This document shows positions 36,774 through 49,020 of a stretch of DNA of 64,000 nucleotides, piece after piece. Source of the stretch: Limnoperna fortunei (Eukaryota; Mollusca; Bivalvia; Mytilida; Modiolidae); the NCBI GenBank assembly GCA_944474755.1, contig OX104113.1, positions 63,012,074-63,076,073 of the forward strand, read 5' to 3'. The notes beneath the pieces are model-generated. The model was not told where the DNA came from, ran no database searches, and saw only the letters and a program-made list of their open reading frames with translations. Positions within the stretch are counted from its first letter, which is position 1. Each line of letters begins with the position of its first letter. A program made the position numbers and the translations under genes.

Positions 36774-37385
36774 CTATTTATCTTGGTTCCGGTTTTTTAA
36801 TTTGGTCATAGTTCTATATCCATAATGGTCATTACATAATTTGTCTAATTGATTTTCAAACGACTTGACATTTTTACTATTTATTACTTGCCCTGGTAAA
36901 CTATTCCGGTTGTCTATAATTCGGTTTGTGAAGAAATATTTTCTCACGTCAAGTCGGCAGAATTTTTTCCTCAAGTTTAGTTGATGACCTCTTCCATTAG
37001 TAATGTTGCCAGTATCAATGGTAAACAAACCAGTTGTAACCTCCTCATCATAGACGTTTTTAAGTATTTTGAATGTTTCCATCACGTCACCCAACAACCT
37101 TCTAAACTTTAAAGTTGGCAAGTTAAGTATTTTTAGCCTTTCTTCATTTGTTACTCTGTTGTGGGAGCATCTTTGTTGCTCGTCGTTGAACATTTCTCTA
37201 GTGCCTCGATGTACTTTTGTTTATACGGGTTACATACACTATTTGCATATTCTAAGTGTGGTTCTAAATGTTTGAATAGTAAACAAACGGATTTGTAATC
37301 TAATGAGCTGGATGTTCTTTTAAAAATTATTCCATTATATTTTTTTCGTATAGTATTAATAAGTTGTGTGTACTTCGTGTCTTCC
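36774..37385 (-). pseudogene. LINE reverse transcriptase C-terminal relic, frameshifted
   Basis: Minus strand. Upstream part reads LLFKHLEPHLEYANSVCNPY then KQKYIEALEKC. After a frameshift near 37170 it continues NEERLKILNLPTLKFRRLLG, DVMETFKILKN and CRLDVRKYFFTNRI, ending in SFENQLDKL. [VE]-x-PHLEYA...NPY, RRL-x-GD-[MV]-[IM]-E-x-[FY]-KIL and CRLDVRK-[YF]-FF are typical of CR1/L2-like reverse transcriptases in animals. Truncated and broken. Confidence 0.88.
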
Positions 37386-37408
37386 GTTTTAAGGACTGTT
37401 ACTTCGAC

Positions 37409-38030
37409 GAGGCCTCAGTAGCGGAGTGGACAAGGTAGTCAGTCATGTACTACTGATCACGTGCCTGTCAAAATATGGGGCTGCACTAATTGCTGTTCTG
37501 CACAACCAGAACGTTCCGGACAGGAATCGAGTAACACGGAACAGTGTTCATGACATGTTTTTCCTGTGCCGATTTAGAGGTAGCAGACAGAACAGTGGCG
37601 TAATAAGATGGCTTCCAACAATATAAAGGATTTATCAGTGCATCGATTGTCACTTGTTTTTTTTTTTGAGGGCTTGGGATTTTTTATTTGCCATAAATAT
37701 GCTAAAGATTGTAAGAAAGATTTTAAGAGTTTTTTTCAAGCTCAAAGTAACTGGTTATTGAATAAAGTATTTCCTGTCCGGAACATATCCATAACCACAC
37801 GGTTAGAGATTTGTGAAAACATCCGAAACATGTTCAAGACAGACGAACTGTTCAGCCCCCAAATCTCACTGCGGGCAGGGTGTGCTCAACTAATTGACAA
37901 GAATTGTTAGTTTTTCTACCGAATGTCGGGGTTTTTTCTTAGGGTACTCCGTCTTCATCCTCCACAAAACTTGGCAGCATGATATAGCTGAAAAATTGCT
38001 TATAGTGACATGAAACACCATTCAAACTAA
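37409..38030 (+). mobile_element. SINE copy interrupted by about 390 bp
   Basis: The tRNA-like head (gcctcagtagcggagtggac, 37409-37462) and the body plus tail (from cactgcgggcagggtgtgct at about 37868 to 38030) are separated by unrelated DNA. That DNA has a ttccggacagga / tcctgtccggaa pair at its two sides, suggesting a nested insertion. Confidence 0.7.
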
Positions 38031-39180
38031 CAATATTAATTTAAAACCGTTTTAAAATAGTTTGTTCAAAGATTCCATTATCGGTTTCGCACTATATTGA
38101 ATGGTTGTATGTATTTCCTAGCTTAAGAACTATTTTTGTTATTTAAACTATTTATAAAATCGTTTATAAAGATTTCACTTATATGTGTAATTCGTCAACA
38201 TTTTGTTGCTGCTGACAGAAGTTCAGTAGGTAGTACATGAAGGCATAGATAGCTTCGTGAATACGATTTTTAACTTATTGAACCCATAATTTAAGCTGTA
38301 CTAATATTTGTGCTTAATATTACAGATAATCACTATCAAAAATAAAAAATAGCGAAAGAACATTAACTGTCTATTGTTTTCGTTCTTTATTGATGTCCTG
38401 CGTATCATGACATTTAATTACTAACAATATATTTTAAGTAGTTCGACATCAAATCACCAGTTAAAACGAAGAAATAAAAAAACACACACACCACGAACAG
38501 TTATGAAACCGTACAGTCCGCTTTTACCATCAAATTAACAAGTTTGCTAATTTTCACAACAAAGAATAAGTTACAAAGCTTTATGCAGTACATTAATTTG
38601 AGTATATAAATTAAACAAATGCATTTTAAACTACATTACAATGTAGCACAGTACTAGACGGTAATACTAGATAATAGATTAACATTTTAATCAAAACCTT
38701 TGTCATTTTAAAAGATAAATGGTTTGGAAGCGTGTGAATTTGTCATTAAATCTTCCGTGCAAATTTAAATGTAAAAAATTTTGCCGGTAACAGAATCATC
38801 TAAGGTTCATATCAGCGGGTAGGCATCAACTTCTAAAGCCTATCTCGTGTCTTAAAAAGCTTTGCCCAGGCTACTGTGAAAAGTTCAATACCTTACTGTT
38901 CAATATTATCTAACAGATCAAATGTGAAATGTCATTTATGATCGAAGCCTTTATAAACAGATTATTTTAAGTTTTTCCGATTTTTGAGTTAATTCCTGCG
39001 TAAAAGATAGGAAAAGTTCCTTCAAAGCGAATTCCTCATTGATTTCTGATGCAAACAAAAAGTGCTGACATTTATTACCTGCAGAAAGACTTAAGTCAGT
39101 GTGGATAACAAAACGCCTTCAATAAACAAGGATGTAAATACATTGACCAGTCAAGGTAAGCTTTTATACATTTTAAATCG

Positions 39181-39211
<31 letters not shown>

Positions 39212-39844
39212 TTTTGCTACATGGCCATGGCAGGTTAAACGTTTTCAGTAATTACTGAATTAGATTAAATTAGATTGCGTAACAATAAACTTACTTGCGA
39301 CACCAAAAACACAAATTCAAAACAACATAGCATATATAAAGATGGTTTATATTAAAGTTCTTTCAATTGTCTGTATTTGTTGCCCATAGGGCTTCCAGGG
39401 AATGAAACTTTGCGAACAAGGGGTACAATTAAGGTCTTACTTCTGGTGAGTTGTGTTTTGTAAACTGTCTATTTTCACAATGAGAATTGTTGAAAGAGAA
39501 CAAGATTATAGTAGAAAGAAGTCTTTTTCACATTGATGGCCATCTTTGAAAACTAATTAGCTATACTCTTTCCAGCTGGACTATTCTATAAAGATTCCAA
39601 AATTATTATTTAAAGCCCAGACTGCTGCACAGTATAGGTAAATATTAATATTCACCTATTTATCTATAAATAAACATACTATTGTCAGTATATAAGGATT
39701 TTGGGGAAATGATTTCATGACTTCTTTTTAAAGGATTTGCTGAATGCCTTCTACCTGTATGTGTAAAGTTACAATACATATAATAACTCTTTTATATTAG
39801 ATACTTTACGAAGTAAATTTTAACTATCTATAGTTTGTTAAGCA
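38031..39844. other. Gene-free stretch
   Basis: Only a (TTTA)n tract at 39181-39216 is notable. No exon or repeat family recognised. Confidence 0.6.
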
Positions 39845-39992
39845 TATGATTGACAAAGATTGTCAGTTTTCTTACCGCAGGTCCGGGGTTTTCTAAGGGA
39901 ACTCCGGCTTATTTCCCAATAAAACTTGACGCCATGATATAGCTGAAAAAAATTGCAGAATGTGGTGTTAAACACCATTCAAACAACATAAT
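39845..39992 (+). mobile_element. SINE body and tail, head missing
   Basis: From gattgacaaagattgtcag to agctgaaaaaaattgcagaa and gtggtgttaaacaccattc. Same family as at 63335, 5'-truncated. Confidence 0.75.
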
Positions 39993-40069
39993 ATCACGTA
40001 TACTTAATAACGATTGCATTATCGTTAAAAAGGAAGCTATCTTAAGAATAGATCGGGTAAAATAGACGC

Positions 40070-41255
40070 AATTTTACCTCACCTTGAGATGGGCTTTTCT
40101 CATCATTTGGTGTTTTTCGTCTGTCGTCAGTCCGTCGTAAACTTTTTAAAACAGTGACTCATTTGAAACCACTTTTTTTTTAAACTTGGTCACAATCATC
40201 TGAAGAGTACCTAGTGTCAAATTTAAACGGACAAAGATAGGCACTGTTACTCCAAATAAAATAGATCAACACAGTTTTTTGTCAATCAAAATTATAATAG
40301 GTTAAGAAAAAAACCGTACCTCAATGATTAAGCAAAACAATTTTCCTTTTCGTCCGAAGTTGTGTAATGACTTCAAGTATTAGTCCCTTAACTTACGATG
40401 TTTGTCAAGATTTTCAGTTTTCACAAGAGCTAGATTGACATTGTATTGCTAAAATGATCTGCAAGACAAACCCTACAAATCACATAGTCTGTCCGAAATT
40501 GCTTGACCACTCATTATAGTTTTTGTAATATAACTCTAGACTGAAATTATAAATTGCACATGTGATCAGCAGTACAAGGCCTACAATTGCATTTTATTGG
40601 TCTGAAAGTTTTAGATGACTCCTTATAGGAGTAATTGTCCTTTCATGACGATTTCAGACAAAATTACAAGTTTTGGCATTAGAAATTAAAAACTAATGCC
40701 TAGGGTAAAACTGTAAAAAGCTAAAATAATCAGACGGACAAGACCTACAAATCTTTTAATTGTCTGAAAATTGTCCGATGACTTTTAAGATCTATTGTCG
40801 TGTAATAACAATTTTGTATGAAATGTTAAGTTTTTTCCCTATAACTTAAATGCTGTAACAGCTAGTGTGAAATTATATATTGCAGAAATGATCAGCAAGG
40901 CAAGGCCTACAAATCACTCACTTCGTACATAATTTTGAGATACTCTTTATTAGAGTAATTGCCCTTTAATGACGATTTCAGTCAAAACTATTTGTTTTAA
41001 AATAAAAAAATAAATAAAATCTATAACAGCTAGAGTAAAAATGTAAATTTCTAAATGAACCTATAGGACAAGGCCTACAATTCATTTAATTTTACAAAAA
41101 TTGTCTGATGAATCCTTATAAGAGTTATTGCCTTTTAATTACAATTTTGAATAAATTTTTAGTTGTAAAAAGCAGTAAAACTGTTAATTGTACAAAAATT
41201 TAAGATAGCTTGAAGTCACTTGACTTCCAGGTGAGCGATTACAGGCTCATCTTCA
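40070..41255 (+). mobile_element. Element with four or five degenerate ~190-bp internal repeats
   Basis: It starts ttacctcaccttgagatggg with ctgtcgtcagtccgtcgtaa and ends ccaggtgagcgattacagg. The interior repeats caaggcctacaaat and ccttataggagtaattgtcc about every 190 bp (near 40560, 40740, 40910 and 41070). Such elements are familiar from mollusc genomes. I see no coding sequence. Confidence 0.75.
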
Positions 41256-41867
41256 GCTTACTTGAACTTTCGAAATCTCTCGGTCTTCATTTTTTGTTTT
41301 CGTATGGCATAAATTGTTATTCCTCATTCATCGGCGCGCTTTCAATATCGTCGACAGAAACCCTAAGCATTTGAAGTATCGAAAAATGCACATATTAAAG
41401 ACAGTTTTGAGTTTTAATTACCAATTATACAAAGCATATAATCTTAATTTTAACATGTAAACGCATGTACGACACAGAAGTTGCTATCTAAGTACTAACT
41501 AAATCGACCAGTCACGCAAAAAAAGATTTACTATAATGCAATTGTCATTGTTCAAACAATCCTTGCAAAGTCGAGGGACAGAAGCCGAGTTTTGTGATCA
41601 ATATTTAACACAGCACTTGTAAGAAATTCGTGCTCTTACATACTATATACTGGTCACATGGCATTCGTGAAAAAAGTGTAAATTAATTTGATGACTTTAA
41701 AACTGTGTTATTGAAACAACTAATTTCTGATTTAACATGAACCTGGCCAGTTTTTTTAATTGTTAATAATAAAAATTATTGACAGAATAATTCGATTCCT
41801 GTACTGAAAACTCGTTTATCAAACACCTCTTTTTTGTAAAAGAAAATGATCAACTAGTAAGTTCACA

Positions 41868-41937
41868 CGAGTTTTAAGTTTGGACGCCATGATGTAGCTG
41901 AAAATCGGCTAAAGTGGCGTTAAACACCATTCAGTTA
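41868..41937 (+). mobile_element. SINE tail fragment
   Basis: acgccatgatgtagctgaaa then gtggcgttaaacaccattca. Only the 3' part is present. Confidence 0.65.
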
Positions 41938-42044
41938 ATCAAAGAACAGTTTTACGTATATTGCTTTCCTTGGTATTAGAAGTCTGTTGTTTTTAAATGA
42001 GGAACTTCGTATATAAAGATTAAATTTGTTTTTGTTTAGAACGG

Positions 42045-42150
42045 AGTTTAATACCACTTGCGGCAATATTCAGTTATATCATGCCGCCCAGTTTTTTTAT
42101 TTTTGTGGGATTAGGGGGTTCGGGTTTTTGGAGAACGCAGTGAAAACCAC
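42045..42150 (-). mobile_element. SINE tail fragment, reverse
   Basis: Complement of the SINE tail: aataccacttgcggcaatat then cagttatatcatgccgccca. 5'-truncated. Confidence 0.6.
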
Positions 42151-43403
42151 AACCTTACAAAGATGAAATACAGTAGATCTTAACTTTTGCTAATTAACAA
42201 ATTAAAGTAATTAATTAGGCATTGATCAACACATCAATCGATATCTTTGATGGCGTTATGAATACAGGAAATAAAAAAATACCGAACACGAAGGAAACTG
42301 TGGAACTAATACACTCCGCAAATCATAAAAGTCCAAGAAAAAAGCAACTACAACAATAGTCCTGATTTAGTACAGGTTATTCAAACGAAATTTGTGGTGG
42401 GGCGGAGGGGGGGGGGGGTTAACCAGGTTTTACAGTACTTGCACCCCGTAAACGCAACACTTTGACTGATTGATAACCGATTGCTGGCTGATTTTGGAAC
42501 GCTGACGGCTCGCTGACTGATTGATGACGAATACATCCGTCCAAAATTATGAATCCGTCATTACCTTGGTAACCGTCAGCGATCAGTGCGATCCTGAATC
42601 CGTCATTTAATTATATGCATATATCGGTCAGTTTTGACGGATACGTATAAAATAATAATTTGAAGATGAAACTAATTCTGCTTCATTTGTATATTATATA
42701 TGCATTTATAATAAAATTTATAATAAAATAAACGCAAGTATTCAAGAGAATATGTAATACAAATGTCTTTTTCTAAAAAATAAAATAAATAAACATCTGT
42801 AAGAAAAACAAAAAACCCCTATTTTTTATATAATATAATTAAGCAATTTTCTGTAAGGCAGGACATATCTGCGGGTCGAGCCCTGTAAATCTTGAAAAAA
42901 AACTCAGTTCTATTTAAGGCACATCAGTAACGACGAGGTAAATTTTATTTTCGTAGTCCATTATTGGTCCTCTTTTTTTATTTCAGCGACTCGTGATTTC
43001 GCCATATCTTGTTTTCTGTGACCTGTTACAAGTATAATTTTGCTCGAAAATTAAGCCGACCCGTCCCTCCAATCAGTAACAGAATTATTTCACATTTAGC
43101 AAATGACATGGCCTCTTTTGGACAGATATCATTTTTACATGCAGTCAGAAAAAAAACTAGTTATTTAATGTATGCCTGCATGGTTTTATTTAGTTTACAA
43201 TATTTTTAAATTCATTTATAAAACTGTTATATATAAACAATTGTTAAACTGCTGAACAAGCATTGTCAATCAAAACACACTGTTTACTAAACAAAAAGTT
43301 GAAAATATTGTAAAATATACAGCGATTCTTGTTGCAAGTTTTATTTGCAATACAAGTAGTTAAAAAAGTATATTTGCAATTCCGCTGATTTTTTTTAAAT
43401 TTT

Positions 43404-43622
43404 GTAGGTTTTCAGCAACATTTCAGTTATTTCATGGCGTCCAGTTTCTATTTGGGTTGGGGTGGGAGGAAGTCGGGAGTACAGGTTAAAACCGACAATC
43501 TTTGTCAATTAAGTTGAATTCGGGCACACAGTACCTGAAGTCATTCGAAAATCCGCAACCTGTTGACAGGCATGTTATAACTAGTAGATGACTAACCAAT
43601 CAGCCTCCGAGGCCCTTAATAA
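43404..43622 (-). mobile_element. SINE copy, reverse, nearly complete
   Basis: Read on the minus strand: head gcctcggaggctgattggtt, agtcatctactagtt, body aattgacaaagattgtcgg and tail gccatgaaataactgaaatg. Nested in the 2.96-kb element. Confidence 0.8.
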
Positions 43623-44587
43623 CGCCAGGAAAAAAATCTGCGAATACTGCAGTTAAGCGTAAAATTGGTTACGAATAGACACGTTTCATAGTACGAAATA
43701 GTAACAAAACGTCATTCATTCTTTAGGTCTATAAAGATCAGTTTACAGACTGTCATTTTTTTTATAGTCTTATCGATAAAAACGTTTCAAAACGCGCCCT
43801 TTAAAAGAGCGTCCTTCAGTTTGAATAATAACTTATTTCATTGATTGATTAATTGGATGTTTGCTTTTCTTCCAGCAAGCAGTATTTCAGCTTTATTCAG
43901 GAGGAGAACAAGTTATAAAAAAAACCAATCAATTAGAGAAAGATGGACCAAAGAGCAAAAATTTAAAATTCCTCTGAAAAATATAGGGTATGGATAGGGG
44001 CGGAAAATTTTTGAGACTACTATTTTTCGAAATCTACTAAAGATATCCTTATCGTGCAAGGAGCGTGACACTCTCTAAACACGTCCGCGGGCAGGCTCTT
44101 ACGTATTATGGCCCGAAAACACCACCCTATCCCCCCAACAAGAGGGCATCCCATGTCCGCCACCTGAGGACGAGCTGGGCAGCTCTGTAAACTCTAGTAA
44201 CTCATTTCAAACACTCCCGAATTTTAAGGAAAACATTTATACTTATGTATCATTAAATATCGAGCGCCTATAACAGACATCATAAATAAACCAATTGCTA
44301 CGGCTAAATTGCGATAAGCAGAATTGACTTCCATCTTACGCTTACGTGTTCGCATCTTTAACTCAGAAGTTTCTATATACAAGCATGTTTAGTAGTTTAT
44401 TTGAGATTTAATTCTGTGTAAATTCGTGTTATACAATGAAATAGTGAATAAAATAGATAATACTTGGTAGATATTTTCGTGTTTGTCGTAAATCTTATTT
44501 ATTACTATACCCTGGAATTCTTAGGAATTGTGGCACAGAAAGAACAGTTTGATCAATGAAAAATGAGTGTTTATGATAAAAAAACTC

Positions 44588-44790
44588 GACCTCGGTGGTT
44601 AAATTAGCAGTAATCTACTATTGATCACAGACGTTGTCTGTTCGACCTTTACAGCGAGAGGGTGTGCTCGACTCATCCCTAAATTTGCAGAATACCAGTT
44701 TTCATGTGGAAGGTCGGCGGTTTCGATGGGTACTCCAGCTCTTACCTATAACTTCTCGACGCTATATTTTTGAAAATGGTGTAAAACAAA
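44588..44790 (+). mobile_element. SINE copy
   Basis: Head ctcggtggttaaattagcag, taatctactattgatcac, body agagggtgtgctcgactcat and tail aaaatggtgtaaaac. Nested in the 2.96-kb element. Confidence 0.78.
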
Positions 44791-44939
44791 CTTAAAACAT
44801 ACAAATAATGCTAACGCAAAAGCGCGACGTGAAAAAAAAATGTTATGATTCCGCCTTCACGTTTTTCGTCTGTCTCGCTTTTACCGATTTAAAAAATTTC
44901 GAAGCCTTAGCACGCGATGTCAAATATTTTTTCAAGTCA

Positions 44940-44962
44940 TTGTGTGTGTGTGTGTGTGTGTG
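44940..44962. repeat. (TG)n microsatellite
   Basis: About eleven uninterrupted TG units. Confidence 0.95.
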
Positions 44963-45394
44963 TTTAATTGATTTTGTTTTAATTATTTTGTTATTAATAT
45001 GACACTATGTGATGTTTATATTCCGTCACAGATGCATTAGTTATAGATCGGGGGAATTTCAATTTATATCATTTAGACTAGTTTTAGTCTTAATTTTAGG
45101 TAAAACGAGCCATACAAGAGGACAAAACAGTTGAACAATTTTTATATATTTTAATATTTGAGAGTGAAACGTATTTTCACATTTCGAAATATCAATTTCA
45201 CTGACCGGAAGTTGAATGGATGGATTGGAGCGATCAGTCCAAATCAATCCGTCAGATCAGTCAAATCGTTCCAAATCCGTCAATTGACGGATGGACGGAT
45301 TGGGAACTATTTGACTGATTGATAAATGATTGCTGACGGATTTTGGAACGCTGACGGATTGCTAAAAGTGTTGCGTTTTCAATCTCAAGTACTG

Positions 45395-45830
45395 TACGTC
45401 ATACCAAACATCTAGCTTCCATTACTGTAGTGTGCGAGCTTGTACGTTGAGTCTGGGTATCGTATTATACACCACTAGTCAGTAATTGGTGATCACCGAG
45501 GCACAATCACTATGTACTGACTTCAAAAACTTAAAAACTTTATGCAATTAAAATCTTTACACGAGATAAAATATTCATCGATAAAGAAATGGTATCTAAA
45601 TTAAATCTTATCGAAGAAGCGGACGAGACAGTTTTTTTTCTTGCAACCTTGGCTTATGTCTATCCCGAGGGAATTGGTGACGTATGCAAAAATCAGTATA
45701 CTCACTGCAAGCTCTTGCATACCTGATAATTGAGAAATATAGATCATGTAGAAGAAGCTGGAATATTGCTGCACAATTGAGGGAAATTTTATTTATAATT
45801 ATTTAGTTTTGCGATTTGTCGGTTTAGCCA
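45395..45830. repeat. Dispersed repeat, right part of copy split by the 2.96-kb element
   Basis: Matches 55741-56430, for example agcttccattactgtagtgt, caccactagtcagtaattgg, tgcaaaaatcagtatactca and aagctggaatattgctgca. The left part is at about 42240-42432. Function unknown. Confidence 0.7.
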
Positions 45831-46781
45831 AAAAAAGCGAGGCTACGATTATATGTTCTAAAGCCACATAAATATCTGTACGTTAAATTAAATGACCTAG
45901 CTGGTCTTAATCGTTGAAGAAATTCAATTTCATAAGAATAAAGAAACAAATTGACAAGAACCGTGGTACAGTTTGTACCTACATGTATTGAAATTTAGAT
46001 CAACAGTTCCTGTTGTAGCATAAATTGCCATTTTGATCTTTAGTAGATAAATACGTATTGTTTAACCTAAAACTACATATTTGCAGGCATGTGTGGGAAG
46101 CAAATGTTTTTTAGTATAATTTCTTTAAGAAGGGATTTTAGTTAATCACGAGAGAAGGTGGTATAAAGAGTTCTAACTGATGAAATAACCATACTCATTG
46201 CTCTTATAAGATGGTCACGTAATAATGTATATAAAGTGTATTCTATTTGGGTTTCTTGCAGACATATGTAATTGTTATCACCTCGCGGAAATTTTAACTG
46301 CGTGACAATTTATTCAATACAATTTGGACACCAACTTCAGTCGACCTACTTTTTGGTGAAAGCCATGCAGTACATTTATAAATAGGAAGCTTAATAAGAA
46401 TTTAAGTCAAAAACTAATAAAGAACTTAAACACGATTTGTACTGGAAATGATCGTGCTAGAAATTTCCGGGATTAGGATATCGCAGATGTTTTATAATTT
46501 CGGTCTCGTTAATGACACACTGACCAAATACTTAATATAATCATCGAAGGAGGAAAAACTTAGTGCAAAAATATTAAAATAATATGAAGTACATTATTGA
46601 CGGTAACTAAGAACATGACGGCCTGGAATATACATCTTTGCTGAATAGTGTGGTATTTCAGGTGCAAAAAAAACCATGTCGGTATCAACTGTTAATATAT
46701 CGGACTATTTCATCTATTACTGTTGGAACCCGAAAAAATGAGGGGACTTATATATTTATAACTCTTATTATATGCACCCAG
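45831..46781. other. Gene-free stretch
   Basis: AT-rich. Nothing recognised. It may contain the 3' untranslated region of the candidate gene ending at 46782, but there is no convincing AATAAA close by. Confidence 0.5.
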
Positions 46782-46909
46782 TCACTCTGGTAATGGGGAA
46801 GGTTGTTTTACCCGATTCTTGCGTCTCTGCCACGTTTTATAATTCATTTGGCCCAGTGGGCCCAAGATAGTTTTTCCCATCTCGAAACTGTCATTCGCCC
46901 CAAATCCAT
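46782..46909 (-). CDS. Candidate last exon of an unidentified gene
   Basis: Two bases of a split Asp, then 41 codons and a TGA, beginning GFGANDSFEMGKTILGPLGQ, then MNYKTWQRRKNR and ending PSPLPE. The acceptor TTGTTCTTTCAG is strong. The frame and phase match the exon at 48000-48069. I do not recognise the family. A GTAAAA donor after RRKNR could mean it is not the last exon. Upstream exons would lie right of 48070 but I could not find them. It could still be chance. Confidence 0.4.
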
Positions 46910-47207
46910 CTGAAAGAACAATTGATATTATTATTGAAAAATGAACGAACGAATAGTGTCCAATAAACACATTCCTTATTTTATTTATTTTTTTAACGTT
47001 TTTCAGGGCGTACAAGACCAACTTACACACCCGCTAAACCTGAACGAAAATTAAATGTGAAACAAACGTACGGACGGATAAACAGACCCAAAAGCTATAT
47101 ATACATGTGTTCCGGTACGTAGGTGGAGCATAGAAATTATATATATATATATTTTTTTTTAATTATCAATTTCGGTCCGACCTAATATGTGATAATTTGT
47201 TAGACTC

Positions 47208-47325
47208 TTGTGGGTTGTCGGACTGTTGGGCTGTCGGACTATTGGGTTGTCGGACTATTGGGCTGTCGGACTAATGGGTTGTCGGACCATTAGGCTGTCG
47301 GACTATTGGGCTGTCGGACTACAGA
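47208..47325. repeat. Minisatellite, about 16-bp unit
   Basis: About seven copies of gggctgtcggactatt with G/T and A/T variants. Any frame through it is an artefact. Confidence 0.93.
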
Positions 47326-47999
47326 CGTGTAACCAAGAAATTCATCCACCATTTCTTTATAAAACCTTAAAACAGATATCACATATAATGTAACATTATT
47401 TAAAATTTCATTATTTATTCTAATATTTCATAGAGTTAAGCAAATATTTACAAATAGCGTGTGCCTATAATATGATATTATTACTGGGTTGAATAGAAAG
47501 TTGTAGCTAATTCTGAACAGGCTATAGAGTAGAACATATCCCAAATTTGAAGTATTCCGTATAATTTAATTTTTAACTATAATACTTGGTTTTAACGGTA
47601 AAACAGAAATGACGTCATGGAACTATTTGAATTTTAACGGCATAAGTAAAAGTCATGTGACAAATGTAAGTTAGTTTGTATAACATGTGTCGCTCCATTT
47701 GATTTGTCCAATCAGATTTCAGCTTAAAGCAAATTAAATTATTACTTTCTTATTAGTTGTTCTGCTGGAAAAAGGTTATTATATTAATTTGTCTGTCCTA
47801 ATCCTCAAATGTGTCAAAAGTGACCCACGATCACTATCTACGCAAACAATGGTTGAAGGTCATTGGAATGTTGTCAGTATTAAATGCTTTATCCATATGT
47901 GAAGTATAATGTAGCCATTTTGCACGTTCCGTTGCTAGCTTTACTACTCGTATTTATTGTAAACTTTTCATCACATTTACGAAACTGTCATATACATAC

Positions 48000-48069
48000 C
48001 TAGTAGCTGTAAGCCAATCCCGACATCTGACCCGCTGTAAACGATAATACCATCTTTTTCTTTATTACA
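48000..48069 (-). CDS. Candidate internal exon of an unidentified gene
   Basis: 70 nt, 23 codons plus one base, reading CNKEKDGIIVYSGSDVGIGL then QLL. The acceptor ATATTTGTAG and donor GTATGT are good. With the 46909 exon it reads ...QLLDGFGAND... The pair lies upstream of and on the same strand as KIF16B, but the start of KIF16B is fixed at 33258, so it is a separate gene if real. Confidence 0.4.
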
Positions 48070-48864
48070 CTACAAATATAATGATGAAAAATTACTTTTG
48101 CAGTGCATTTTACGCATCAATAAAATTAACACGATTCTTACATGTGTTTTACAACAGAATGCTATGGTAAACATATGACTATAATTTCTGTCCCCTTTCA
48201 TCTTTACTTGTAAAACACGAATAGCTTTCTTTACACACTTCAATATTACCTTTTAATGCTGATTTCTAAATCATTCGTTAGTTACAAAAACCCATTCATA
48301 AATTCGTAAACAACTTTTTTTAATTTTTACACTGAGTTTACAACTTTATCATTACCTATGCATACAAAAATTTGCCTTTAATCTAAAAAATCAAAGTCAC
48401 TACGTAAACTGTAAAATAGAAAATGAACTTAAAGCAACGTCAGCATATTAGTGTTTCCATAAATTGTGTACATGCCTTAATTAAGTTAATTAAATGGTAA
48501 ACTCCCTTTCCTTTTGGCTGCATAGTATTTTAGAGTGCCTAAAATTTGTTACATTTTTTGGAACATGTCGTTTTAGTACAAAATCATGATTTATACTAAT
48601 ACTCGGCATACTGAACACTCCATAAATATAGAAATAATACCGTTAATTGAGTGATCAATGTAGATGTGGTTTTCAAAACAATATTTTTCCAATATTACTT
48701 CATCCAAAAAGTCCATGTTTGACAATTTACCGAAAATTGACAATTCTGTAAACAAAAATTTTGTTCACCCATCTGCTTCAACTGTCTAAATGTTCCACCT
48801 TATCTTAAAGGGAGGTATATAAGTAAGGTTCTTTATGCATATAATTATATAATTGCGGAGAGTC

Positions 48865-49020
48865 GTCAGTTATTAATCACTTGAGTGTCAACACTGAAGT
48901 TGCGAGTTGGAGACGATCAAGACTGTAACTTGATCGACCTAGATTGCCTTTTTTGTGAAGTTCGGGGGTTGTCTACGGGTACTCCATGACCAGACGTTTT
49001 GGCGCCTGTTAAATGTTTTT
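48865..49020 (+). mobile_element. SINE copy, diverged
   Basis: Contains gtcagttattaatcacttga, gtgtcaacactgaagttgcg then agttcgggggttgtctacgg and gtactccatgacc, which follow the family order. Tail lost. Confidence 0.6.

Larger units (their letters stand above)
42433..45394. mobile_element. 2.96-kb non-autonomous DNA element, TA target duplication
   Basis: Ends cagtacttg...caagtactg flanked by TA on both sides. A second inverted motif aaacgcaacacttt / aaagtgttgcgtttt lies about 17 bp in. Subterminal regions are full of ctgacggatt / aatccgtca motifs. A 54-bp stretch (ttgactgattgataa...) is in direct orientation at both ends (about 42461 and 45308). The unoccupied site aaccaggtttta|tggcaaac survives at 55724-55742. 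No transposase frame. Two SINEs sit inside. Confidence 0.85.
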
